From Thermoanaerobaculia bacterium (lineage in GTDB: Bacteria > Acidobacteriota > Thermoanaerobaculia > Multivoradales > Multivoraceae), in contig JAJEBV010000027.1 of assembly GCA_022822365.1 (NCBI GenBank), positions 1-64,000 of the forward strand: a stretch of DNA of 64,000 nt, given 5' to 3'. The notes below the pieces were generated by a model. That model was not told the origin of the DNA, ran no database searches, and saw nothing but the letters and a program-made list of their open reading frames with translations. This document shows positions 1 through 7,992 of this stretch, one piece after another (within the stretch, counting starts at the first letter, position 1; each line of letters starts with the position of its first letter). The position numbers and the translations under genes were made by a program.

Positions 1-1
1 G

Positions 2-100
2 GGCTGGTACAACCCCCATCGGCGCCACTCCGCCCTCCGATACCTCTCGCCCGTCAACTTCGAGAAAGCCTGCAACCAACACTACGAAGCCGCCGCCTGA
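2..100 (+). CDS. IS3-family transposase, C-terminal end (partial)
   Basis: Only the last 32 codons are in the window. They read WYNPHRRHSAL followed by RYLSPVNFE, the very conserved end of the DDE integrase domain of IS3/IS150-type OrfB transposases, where the short H-S-A-L-x-Y segment precedes the stop. The TGA is at 98-100, 16 bases before the likely terminal repeat. The start and catalytic triad lie left of the window, so activity cannot be judged. The family call rests on this motif alone but it is a distinctive one. Confidence 0.85.
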   Translation, partial: GWYNPHRRHSALRYLSPVNFEKACNQHYEAAA

Positions 101-115
101 ACCCTAAACACAAAC

Positions 116-140
116 TGTCCACGAAAGCGGGGCAACTTCA
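116..140. mobile_element. Right end / terminal inverted repeat of the IS3-family element
   Basis: The stretch begins TGTCCACGAAAGC and ends GGCAACTTCA, directly after the transposase stop. IS3-family elements normally end in CA, and their right ends commonly look like this. The exact boundary is inferred from the TCA at 138-140 and from the neighbouring gene's reading frame stopping precisely there. The left end and the target-site duplication are outside the window. Confidence 0.65.
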
Positions 141-446
141 CAGCGCCCACATGAGCGGGATGAGGTTTCGGTAGCGCACGAGCACGGCTGCGTAAACCAT
201 CAGCATGATGACTTGCTGCGATCCCCAGAGAGAGCTGAACATGTAGACGACGTTGTTCGGATCCGGCGTCCCGGAGAAGAGCACGATCGACGCGATCGAG
301 TTCACGCCGCTGTCGTCCAGGAGGAAGTGGGCGAACGAGCGGAAAGTCGCCACCGCGACAAGGACGTAGAACAAGTAGAGCGGAACGCGGCCTCCGCGAT
401 AGTCGTTGTTCGCGGCGCGCGGGAACAGAACCTCAAGAACGGTCAT
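138..446 (-). pseudogene. Small membrane protein truncated by the IS insertion
   Basis: The frame encodes 102 residues with a conserved-looking start (FPRAANNDYRGGR), then hydrophobic helices at about residues 21-42 and 74-95. The ATG at 446 has a good ribosome-binding site (GAGGAG, 8 nt upstream). The last sense codons read MWAL and the stop TGA is formed by the terminal TCA of the IS end, so the natural C-terminus is missing. It lies 23 bp downstream of the methyltransferase gene on the same strand and is probably the second gene of that operon. The family resembles unnamed 140-150 aa membrane proteins. No function can be assigned. Confidence 0.65.
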
Positions 447-469
447 GGGCGGGTCTCCTCGTACGGCAG

Positions 470-1471
470 TTAGCGGCTTGCAACAACCAGTCCTCCGATC
501 GGTGTGCTGCGGCCAGCCTCCCGGCCGAGCGGCTCGAAGTTCTCCACAACCAGGCCGCGGCCCTCGAAGAAGTCCATCACCTGCTGGCGCGCGGGCGCGG
601 CGGTCGAGATGCCGAAGTGCATCCTCTCGCCGTAGAACGACTTCAGGGCGTATCTCATGTAGGTCCCCATCACGACGTAGGGCTTTCGACTGAACACGAG
701 TTCCCGGCTGAGGAAGTCGAAGGCGATGCGCGAGCCGGGCGCGAGTCCGGCGACTTGAGCGAGCGTCTTCGAGACCGCAGCGTCGTCGAGGTACATCGTC
801 ACGCCCTCCCAGAGGATGAACGTGGGCAGTGCCGGGTCGAAGCCGTGCTCCCTCAGGGAATCCAGCCAGGACTGCTGGTTGAAGTCGGTCGGCGCGAACG
901 TCACGTGGGAGTGTTCGGCGCCGGCCGCCCGCAGGGCGTGGACCTTGACCTGCTGCGTCGGCGGCTCGTCGACCTCGAAGACCTTCACGCCCGTGCCGGC
1001 CAGGTCGACGCCCTCCGACAACGGACCGTACGCGCGCGTGTCCCAGCCCGCGCCCAGGAAGACGAACTGGCGGATCGGGCTGTTCGGTTCGGCCGCGGCC
1101 GCGATGGCCGTGTCGAAGAAGTGCGTGCGGTGGCTGATGAACGTCAGCAGGGTCGACGGCCGCGGTCCGGGAAAGGCGAAGAAAGAGCCGCGAAAGCCGC
1201 TCCAGCGCGCCGCGTTGGCCATCGGGTGCACCAGTATCCGCATGACCAGGGGCGACAGCGCCGGCAGGTGCGCCGCGATGCGCTCGGAGACGGCGTCCCG
1301 ACGGCTGCCGATCAGGTGGAGGATCAGGCGGGCCATGTAGGGCTCGTACGCCGTGCCCGAGATGCCCCGCGGCATGTTGATAAAACGGACCCTGCAGGCG
1401 AACACCAGCGAACCGACCAGCAGGAGCGGAGAGAAGACGGCGCAGAGCAGGCCGAAGAGCAGGGCTTTCAC
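470..1471 (-). CDS. SAM-dependent methyltransferase, leucine carboxyl methyltransferase (LCMT/PPM) type
   Basis: 333 aa starting at a GTG. The SAM-binding signature FVFLGAGWDTRAYG (about residues 140-153), followed by an acidic EVDEP at the end of the next strand, is typical of bacterial LCMT-family O-methyltransferases (TIGR00027-like). A hydrophobic N-terminal helix (residues 3-25) may anchor it to the membrane, which is less usual for the family. The region IAFDFLSRELVF fits the later core strands. The methyl acceptor is unknown. It precedes the IS-truncated membrane gene by 23 bp and is preceded by a strong palindromic operator at 1545-1588, suggesting dedicated repression. Confidence 0.85.
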   Translation of the reverse strand: MKALLFGLLCAVFSPLLLVGSLVFACRVRFINMPRGISGTAYEPYMARLILHLIGSRRDAVSERIAAHLPALSPLVMRILVHPMANAARWSGFRGSFFAFPGPRPSTLLTFISHRTHFFDTAIAAAAEPNSPIRQFVFLGAGWDTRAYGPLSEGVDLAGTGVKVFEVDEPPTQQVKVHALRAAGAEHSHVTFAPTDFNQQSWLDSLREHGFDPALPTFILWEGVTMYLDDAAVSKTLAQVAGLAPGSRIAFDFLSRELVFSRKPYVVMGTYMRYALKSFYGERMHFGISTAAPARQQVMDFFEGRGLVVENFEPLGREAGRSTPIGGLVVASR

Positions 1472-1544
1472 GGGCTGCTCACCCTATCGGCAGGGAACCG
1501 GGCGTGCTCCGCCAACGGGAGCGCCACTCTCACTCCCGCTGACG

Positions 1545-1588
1545 ATCGCCCGTTTCGTGGGCGATAATCGCCCATCACATGGGCGATT
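1545..1588. promoter_or_regulatory. Tandem palindromic operator upstream of the methyltransferase
   Basis: Four half-sites of the type ATCGCCC / GGGCGAT alternate in 44 bp. The right-hand pair, AATCGCCCAT and ATGGGCGATT, is a perfect 10-bp inverted repeat with a 3-nt spacer. The left pair has 7-bp arms around GTTTCGT. The two inner half-sites also face each other across one base. This is the architecture of cooperative dimer binding by an HTH repressor. It lies about 75 bp upstream of the start at 1471 and about 50 bp downstream of the DUF885 stop, so it most likely controls the methyltransferase operon. No regulator gene is adjacent. Confidence 0.7.
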
Positions 1589-1636
1589 GTCTTCTTCTCC
1601 CGCGACTCGCGGCCGCGGTCGCCGTCGCCCCGCCGC

Positions 1637-3403
1637 CTACCCCTGTTCCCCGATCCACCAGTCGATGTGCTCCTCCAGCACGACCATCGGCATGGCGCCG
1701 CTGCCGATGACGGCGGCGTGGAAGGCCTTGATGTCGAAGCGGTCGCCGAGCGCTTCCTCGGCCTTCTGCCGCAACCGGGAAATCTCCAGGTTGCCGATGC
1801 GGTAGGCGAGGGCCTGGCCGTGGATGTCGGCTGAGTAGCGCAGGAGCTCGGTGGCGACCTCGACGTCGGAGTAGACGACCCTGGCGCTCATGAACTCGCG
1901 GGCGCGCTCGAGGTCCCAGCCGAAGTAGTTCATGCCGGTGTCCAGGACGAGGCGGCAGGAGATGAACATCTCCATGACCAGGCGGCCGTAGAGGTCGTAG
2001 GGATCCTCGTAGAGGCCCATCTCCTTGGCGAGGTTGGCTGCGTACTCGGCCCAGCCTTCGGTGAAGGCGCCGTAGCCGATCGTCTCGCGGCGGAAACCGG
2101 GCAGGTCCTCGCGCTCGTTGGCCAGTGCGAGCTGGAAGTGGTGGCCGGGGATCAGCTCGTGGTAGATCAGCCCCTGGGCCGAGAACAGGGAGCGGTTCTC
2201 GAGGTCGGAGCCGTTGTAGCGGTACTCGCCGCGGGGGTTGGCGGCGGTCGGTAGCTGGTAGACGCCGAAGGTCATCGTCGCCTCGGAGGTCGGATCGAGC
2301 CGGCGGACGCCGTATGGCGCCTCCGGCAGGACGTCGAAGTAGTCGGCGACGTGGGGCTCGATCTTCTCGATGTAGCCCATGTAGCGCTCCTCGACCTCCT
2401 CGGGCGATTCGGCGATGAATCTCGGGTCGGAGCGGACCTGGTCGAGGAACTCCTTCATCGCGGTCTCTTCGGAACTGGCCTCGAAACCGATCTCCTCGCG
2501 CAGCTCCGCCAGCTCCGCTTCGATCCGGGCGACCTGGTCGAGGCCGAGCTGGTGGATCTCCTCGGGGGTCAGGTCGGTCGTCGTGTGCATCCGGACACGG
2601 TGGACGTAGAGTTCGCGGCCGCCGGGCACCTCCGACAGCCCGACCTGCTCCGGCGCCGCCTCCAGGTAGCCGTCGCCGAGCTCCGCCGTCAGGCGGCCGA
2701 GCTGCGCGTCGATTCCGATCTTGACCGTCTCGCGGACCCGGACCAGGAAGTCGTCGGCTCCGTCGCCGACGCGGTCGGCGGCCGGCACGAACAACTCTTC
2801 GAGCCGAGCTCGGTACCCCTCGAACATCCCGACCACGGCCGGGACCTGGGCCTTCGGCAGGTGGATGCCGCGTTCCTTCTGGCCCGCCACCTTGTCGGCG
2901 AGCTGCCCGATCCCCTGGGCGTACTCGTCGAGCAGGTGGAGATAGTGGGCGCGATCCCCGTCGGTGCCGACCGGAGCGGCGCCGAGCACCTGGTGGAGGA
3001 TGTTCAGGCTGAAGCCGCCGGCCGCGTAGGGCGTGATGTTGAAGTCCGCCCAGTAGTGCTTCGGCGCCTCGACCAGCATGCCGAGGTTCCACCGCAGCAG
3101 CCTGAGCGATATCCAGTCCTCGTGGTCGATCGCCTCCTCATCGACCCCGGCCAGCAGGTCGAGCAGGTCCTGGGCGAAGGCGGCGTCCGCCTCGGCGGCT
3201 TCGAGCGTCCAGTCCGGGAAGCTCTCCACCTTCTCCCCGCGGCGGAACTTGAGGTAGGGATCGCGGGCGGCGACGAATTCGAGGTACTCGTTGCCGGCGG
3301 CGGCTATGAGGTCGGTGTCGGCGGAGTCGTCGCGGGAGACTTCGGCGCTGCAGGCGAGGAGGGGAAGGGCGAGGACGGGGGCAAAGCGGGTTAGGTGGCT
3401 CAT
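1637..3403 (-). CDS. DUF885 family lipoprotein (putative zinc-dependent peptidase)
   Basis: 588 aa. The N-terminus is a lipoprotein signal (charged start, hydrophobic run, lipobox LLAC at residues 15-18), so the protein should be exported and lipid-anchored. The HELIPGHHFQ motif near residue 415 followed by TEGWAEYA about 40 residues later matches the conserved zinc-binding core (HExxPGH plus a downstream glutamate) of the DUF885 family, whose members are related to M32-type carboxypeptidases. The length agrees with the family. It stands alone, with about 310 bp of gene-free DNA upstream. Substrate unknown. Confidence 0.88.
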   Translation of the reverse strand: MSHLTRFAPVLALPLLACSAEVSRDDSADTDLIAAAGNEYLEFVAARDPYLKFRRGEKVESFPDWTLEAAEADAAFAQDLLDLLAGVDEEAIDHEDWISLRLLRWNLGMLVEAPKHYWADFNITPYAAGGFSLNILHQVLGAAPVGTDGDRAHYLHLLDEYAQGIGQLADKVAGQKERGIHLPKAQVPAVVGMFEGYRARLEELFVPAADRVGDGADDFLVRVRETVKIGIDAQLGRLTAELGDGYLEAAPEQVGLSEVPGGRELYVHRVRMHTTTDLTPEEIHQLGLDQVARIEAELAELREEIGFEASSEETAMKEFLDQVRSDPRFIAESPEEVEERYMGYIEKIEPHVADYFDVLPEAPYGVRRLDPTSEATMTFGVYQLPTAANPRGEYRYNGSDLENRSLFSAQGLIYHELIPGHHFQLALANEREDLPGFRRETIGYGAFTEGWAEYAANLAKEMGLYEDPYDLYGRLVMEMFISCRLVLDTGMNYFGWDLERAREFMSARVVYSDVEVATELLRYSADIHGQALAYRIGNLEISRLRQKAEEALGDRFDIKAFHAAVIGSGAMPMVVLEEHIDWWIGEQG

Positions 3404-3714
3404 AACTTCCTAGCGTAAAGCACCGGAACGACGACCAGGTTAAGGACCGTCTGGCGCGCCGCCGTGCCCGGACACGAGGAACCGGCTCCGACTCTTCACG
3501 AAATCAGGAGCCCTCACGGACCGCATACACACCCGCCATCGCCGCCGATGTTCTTGCAAGCAGCTGTCTATCGGGCGCGACGATCGACCCACCACCCTCC
3601 ACTCAGGCCTCCGGGCTGCTCTTACGCGAATCGAACGCGAAGCACCGCGTCCAACGGACCGACACCGCCGAGTGCGAACTCCTCGGGGCTGGCCGCTACG
3701 CCGACTCGACTGAA
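3404..3714. other. Gene-free interval downstream of the methyltransferase cassette
   Basis: Short open frames occur on both strands, but none has family-like composition, a ribosome-binding site or a conserved motif. The interval contains the promoter region of the DUF885 gene and the 3' flank of the DNA methyltransferase gene. No tRNA, repeat copy or attachment-site-like duplication was recognised. Confidence 0.5.
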
Positions 3715-4962
3715 TCAAACCACCTTCTGAAACGTGAGTACAACCTCACGCCGAAGCCGGTTGCCCAACGTTGCCGTCTCCGGCTGTTTCGACGGAGGAG
3801 GCAAATAGCGGCGGTTCGGCGGCAATTCCCGAGAACGCCGCGACGTGCAGCGAAGTCCTGCAGTGCTGGCGACCGCGTCCACAATGACTGCATTCCGAAC
3901 AAAGGTACCGCGTACCGTGTTCTCGCCAACCACATACACAGCGCGCCCATCTGCGGCCAAGACGCGCGACGTCTCTTCCACGGCGCGCCGCATGTCCTTG
4001 ATGTACCGCGCAAGTATGGCTTCCTGCCTCCCCTGCAGCTTCGGTTGCAGCTTCAGGTCGGCCAGAAGTGCTTGGATCTCTCCATCATCCCGAGCGTCCA
4101 TCCCCACCTCGGCGCCGACGATAGTAGACCTCACGCACCGCAGATCTCCAACAGAGTATCCCATCCAGACAAGCGAGAACTTACTGCACCGGAGATAGTC
4201 GATGGCATTCAGATACGGAGGAGATGTGATTACCAAGTCGATCGAGCCGTCCGAGAGGTCGAGGCATCGGGCATCCCCTTCGTGCACCCGTGCCTCCGGG
4301 CCAACGGATCGACACTTGCGGTCAATGCAGTTGGTCGCCACCCGGTTCACAGCAGCCGGGAACTTGCGAAACGGCTTCGCCGGTGCACGTTTGAATTTGC
4401 GGTGTGGCCGGCTATGCGAAAGGTCCATCGCCAACGACGCGCCAGACTGCTTCGTAATGATGAGACGCGAAAAGCCACACCACAGCACCTCGCGGATCGA
4501 TCTGTCCTTGACTCGCCGTATCGCTGTGGCGAGCGAGGCAAGCTGTCGCCGCGCATAGTCATCAAACCAGTACCTCGTGAACTTCCGTGTCTCGGGGTCA
4601 GCGTTCCTAGGATACGCATCCCGGGTCGGCATCGAACGGAAAACACTGCGAGCCTGTTCAAGGACCTTCACCGCAGCACCTTGAACTGCGTCAACATCGA
4701 CGGCGTTCGTCCAGACTCTGGAGATAAGGACGGCCAGAGGATCGAGGTCGAACCCAACCGCATGGTGGCCCTTGGAGCGAGCGACCGCGAGCACGGTGCC
4801 AGAGCCCGACATTGGATCGAGGATGCGGAGCGAGCCCTGGCACTCGGCGATCACATCAAGCGCGAGACCTGGTGCCATCCGTGCCGGAAACGGATGAACA
4901 GAGTCGCGACCCAGAATCTCGTAGATACTCTTGTCGGCAGACCCGTTCATCAACTTCGCCAC
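3715..4962 (-). CDS. DNA methyltransferase (SPPY type), modification subunit of a candidate R-M cassette
   Basis: 415 aa, starting at GTG 4962 or ATG 4950. Residues 49-56 read DPMSGSGT (motif I, SAM binding), followed by an acidic loop GFDLDP (motif II). SPPY at residues 247-250 within VITSPPYLNAIDYL is catalytic motif IV, typical of amino-methyltransferases (N4-cytosine, or N6-adenine). The roughly 190 residues between motifs I and IV should hold the target-recognition region. The gene begins 3 bp after the stop of the ATPase-nuclease gene, so the two are co-transcribed. Base composition looks less GC-rich than the flanking housekeeping-style genes, which fits horizontal transfer. The recognition sequence cannot be predicted. 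Confidence 0.88.
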   Translation of the reverse strand: MAKLMNGSADKSIYEILGRDSVHPFPARMAPGLALDVIAECQGSLRILDPMSGSGTVLAVARSKGHHAVGFDLDPLAVLISRVWTNAVDVDAVQGAAVKVLEQARSVFRSMPTRDAYPRNADPETRKFTRYWFDDYARRQLASLATAIRRVKDRSIREVLWCGFSRLIITKQSGASLAMDLSHSRPHRKFKRAPAKPFRKFPAAVNRVATNCIDRKCRSVGPEARVHEGDARCLDLSDGSIDLVITSPPYLNAIDYLRCSKFSLVWMGYSVGDLRCVRSTIVGAEVGMDARDDGEIQALLADLKLQPKLQGRQEAILARYIKDMRRAVEETSRVLAADGRAVYVVGENTVRGTFVRNAVIVDAVASTAGLRCTSRRSRELPPNRRYLPPPSKQPETATLGNRLRREVVLTFQKVV

Positions 4963-4965
4963 GCT

Positions 4966-7524
4966 TTACGGTTCGTCCGGCGGATAGTCCTGCATGGCAA
5001 CCTCGATGGCCGCCACCACGTTCTCGGCACTCTGATCGAGTTCGACCGTAGTCGCACTCGCGAACATGGCACCCGGTGCCATCTGCGCCATTCCCTTGCG
5101 GAGCTCGAGGAGATCTTCGTCAGTCTCGTACTCTACCGATGGCTCAAGGTGCGAGAGCTCGACACGAAGCGCAGAATAGCTGACGGCTGCCTTCCTGTAT
5201 CTCTTCTGTAGTGACTCGATGGTCTCGACGATCCTTCCGTAGGGCGGCTTCTCCACAGCGGTTCGGCGAACCGCTTCGACCCATCCGGCACTCTCCTCGG
5301 GAAGACTGCATTCCTCGAACAAGCTTCGGAGTCGCTGAAGGCCTATCTGTTTCACGGGCCGGAGCCGAACGAGCTCGGCGAGGTCATCCACCGTGATGAG
5401 GGTCACGGTCTTCGCCACTCCAGCCGCACTCGACGTCTCCCGGTCGGCCTTGATTCGCTGGCCCAACGCAGAGGCCTCCCCTTGGGACGTCGGAAACGCC
5501 GGCCCGACGACTATCGCATGCTCGCATTCGCGTTTGTCGCGATGCTGAGCGACAGTCGCGACCCCAACGTCCTTCGCAGAAACCGGAGCACCGGACTTCT
5601 CCTTGCTCTTGGCCTCCAAGCTCACCCGGTAGTGTCGCGCCTTTCCTTGGTCGTCCGCCGAAAGGTGGGCGGCCGCTACTCCATCGGGTTCACCTCGCTG
5701 TCCAAGCGGAGTCACGTCGAACCCTAGGCTGTCGAACGCGTCGCAGACGGCATCCTGTAGACCGTCCGGACTGTTGCGCGCCTCGGAGAGTGCCTGAGCC
5801 ACCGACAACGCACTCCGGCGGCCCGACTCATTCGTCAGATGCCGCAAGAGCTGATCTCGCACGGACAGAAAAGCCTCGATCCTCGACACACCTATGTCGA
5901 TCGCATGAAGATGAGCCTCGGTAAGGACCTCAGCCATCGCCAGTAGTTCTAACGGCCGGCCCAGCCGCTTGTTCGTGAAGGCGTCATGAAAAGTAGCGAC
6001 AAAAGGATGCCATCCATTGAGCAGCAAGACACCAGACTGCGTGTCGAACTTGGCGACTCCGTCGCGCGACGATCCGTCGAAGTCGATACTGACGCCTGTA
6101 ATGAAGCGCTCAGCCTCGTCCGCTGCCCGCTTCTCAAGATCTGCGAAGAACGACTCCCGCTCCTTCTCCGATTCATGCTCTGGAACGAGGAGGTATCTGG
6201 ACTTGCATCTACCTTCCGCGACGGATCTCGACAGATCAACTATTGGTCGGCGCGACAAGCTGGCGGGGCTAGCCGCTAGCATGCGAGCCAGCTTTGCCCC
6301 GGGTGCCTCATCCCGGTCGTGAGTCTCGATCGTGGGACGCACCGCGTTGAAGATCGCGCGGAGCACATCCTGAGCCGTATCGAGCAACGGACCCTCGCCG
6401 ACCGCCTCCCGGTTTGACCTGAGTCCGGCGTCCAATCCGTCCATATGGACCACCAACCGGAAGCGCCCGAACGTCCCGTGTCTCAGTTCGTCCGGGGAGA
6501 TACCGAAGTGTCCATCGTCCACATTGAGAAGGCGACCGTATACATAGACGAAAAAGCCGTGGCTCCGGCCGATCTCGTCCGATTTACCCGTCAGCAAATC
6601 CTTGTACGCCTCTGCGTATCCAGCAATACGCCCGAGTTCTGGCACAACGAGTCCGAAGCGAAGCTCGCTAGACTCGGCGGCGTTCACGTCCTCCGAAGTA
6701 GTGATCGACTTGGGGCTCGGTCGGGGGAGCTTCTCCAGGTCCTTACCCAAGACCCAGCGCTTGAGTAGCCCCTTGCCTTCCTTGCTCGACTCCAGCGCTT
6801 GGCCGTTCAGCCAGATGGCAAAGTCAGGCCGGAGCGGCAACGCAGTACGCAAAACCCACCCGAGTGTGCCTGGCTTGATCTCGTGCACCTTGGGCTTAAG
6901 CGACGACATGATGCAGAGCGTCCAGGACTCAGGACTGCTCTCTCCGAACAACACGATCTCTGACCTCTTGAAGGCCTCGTTCCCGGCCCAAGGCTCCACC
7001 GCCTGCCTCGCCTCGACTTCGGTCAGCTCTCGTAGTGCGAGTCGGATGGGCGCCTTCGGCTCGATCTCCCGGTCGACTCGTTTGTCGATGGTCCGGTAGT
7101 CCATGGACGTCGAGTAGTACTTGCCTCCGCACTTGCTGATGTGAGTGAGGCGATTGGACAGCACATAGGTGGCCAGTTTTCCGATACCGAACTTCCCGAT
7201 CTGCTGCCGGCCCCTCGGAAGCGCAGACAATCTGCGTTTGTTGCTAATGCCAATCAGCCAATGGCGTTTGAGGCCCTCGCCGTCCATTCCCTCGCCGTCG
7301 TCGAAGACGGCGATCGTCGCGTCCTGGTCGTGGAGATTTGACGAGAGGACTACATGGACTCTCCGAGCACCGGCGTCGAAGGAGTTGGCAACGAGCTCCT
7401 CGACGGCTTTGTTCGGGCTCGTGTACAGACCCTCGGAGAACAACTCGACGATTCGGTAGCTGAGGCGGACCTCAATGTTGTCGGTCGCGTCGCCGAGTGC
7501 AGCGAAGGTGGGTTCGTTGGTCAT
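4966..7524 (-). CDS. GHKL (MORC/MutL/Hsp90-like) ATPase fused to a PD-(D/E)XK nuclease domain
   Basis: 852 aa. The N-terminus has the Bergerat ATP-binding fold: EELVANSFDA (residues 43-51, N-box), FDDGEGM (74-80) and IGKFGIGK (109-116), followed by an S5-type transducer region. This set is shared by MutL, Hsp90 and MORC ATPases. Near the C-terminus, PD at 613-614 and EAK at 637-639, the latter ending a hydrophobic strand (YRVSLEAK), match a PD-(D/E)XK restriction-nuclease core, followed by another strand (HAIVVG). The adjacent methyltransferase suggests an ATP-driven restriction protein protected by methylation. Iyer and colleagues described MORC-like ATPases in prokaryotic R-M operons; the present assignment of nuclease residues is my reading. 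Confidence 0.82.
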   Translation of the reverse strand: MTNEPTFAALGDATDNIEVRLSYRIVELFSEGLYTSPNKAVEELVANSFDAGARRVHVVLSSNLHDQDATIAVFDDGEGMDGEGLKRHWLIGISNKRRLSALPRGRQQIGKFGIGKLATYVLSNRLTHISKCGGKYYSTSMDYRTIDKRVDREIEPKAPIRLALRELTEVEARQAVEPWAGNEAFKRSEIVLFGESSPESWTLCIMSSLKPKVHEIKPGTLGWVLRTALPLRPDFAIWLNGQALESSKEGKGLLKRWVLGKDLEKLPRPSPKSITTSEDVNAAESSELRFGLVVPELGRIAGYAEAYKDLLTGKSDEIGRSHGFFVYVYGRLLNVDDGHFGISPDELRHGTFGRFRLVVHMDGLDAGLRSNREAVGEGPLLDTAQDVLRAIFNAVRPTIETHDRDEAPGAKLARMLAASPASLSRRPIVDLSRSVAEGRCKSRYLLVPEHESEKERESFFADLEKRAADEAERFITGVSIDFDGSSRDGVAKFDTQSGVLLLNGWHPFVATFHDAFTNKRLGRPLELLAMAEVLTEAHLHAIDIGVSRIEAFLSVRDQLLRHLTNESGRRSALSVAQALSEARNSPDGLQDAVCDAFDSLGFDVTPLGQRGEPDGVAAAHLSADDQGKARHYRVSLEAKSKEKSGAPVSAKDVGVATVAQHRDKRECEHAIVVGPAFPTSQGEASALGQRIKADRETSSAAGVAKTVTLITVDDLAELVRLRPVKQIGLQRLRSLFEECSLPEESAGWVEAVRRTAVEKPPYGRIVETIESLQKRYRKAAVSYSALRVELSHLEPSVEYETDEDLLELRKGMAQMAPGAMFASATTVELDQSAENVVAAIEVAMQDYPPDEP

Positions 7525-7992
7525 GGAAGTGCCGTCATCGTGTTTCGGTGCCGCTGCCTAGCAACTCGGAGAGCTCTCCCCCAAAGTGCTGACCGACCCG
7601 ACATTGGGGCCGCCACTCCAGCCGGAGACCTCGACGGGAGAAGGATGCCAGTGGACGCACCACTGGCGGCGTGGAACCGCTCGCCGAGCGGTCGCTTCTG
7701 CGTCGCCCTAGTCCGAGCGAGGCCAGCGAGCGAGCTGCTGCGGTCAATGCTAGAGCCTCTCCGGTTGCAGCAGGCGATGCCGCGCACCCCGCGGTTCTAT
7801 GCGCATGGGCGTTCTCAGACAAGGCGCCTATCCTGACGCGCACAATGGCTCCAGTCGTGTGGCTCTTGCTCTCGCCAAGGCTGTGAGGAGCCGGCCGAGG
7901 CAGATGTCCTGCTCCTTCTCCTAGGTGACCTTGCCGGCGAGTCGCCCGGCGATGCTGGAGCTCAGTCCAGTAGCTCTTCGGCGGCACCCTCT
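7525..7992. other. Gene-free interval between the R-M cassette and the RND operon
   Basis: 468 bp with no open frame that looks like a protein family and no copy of the dispersed repeat. It must contain the promoter of the leftward ATPase-nuclease gene and the 3' end region of the leftward RND operon. A small RNA or remnant gene cannot be excluded, but nothing positive is visible. Confidence 0.45.

Noticed and set aside
617..1567. Long plus-strand frame antisense to the LCMT methyltransferase
   Set aside because: High-GC mirror frame with Arg/Asp/Glu-rich composition, no family-like motif and no ribosome-binding site; the opposite strand encodes a clear methyltransferase.
3440..3730. Short overlapping frames on both strands downstream of the DNA methyltransferase
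   Set aside because: Arg/Ser-rich, no start signal or family resemblance; most likely non-coding.
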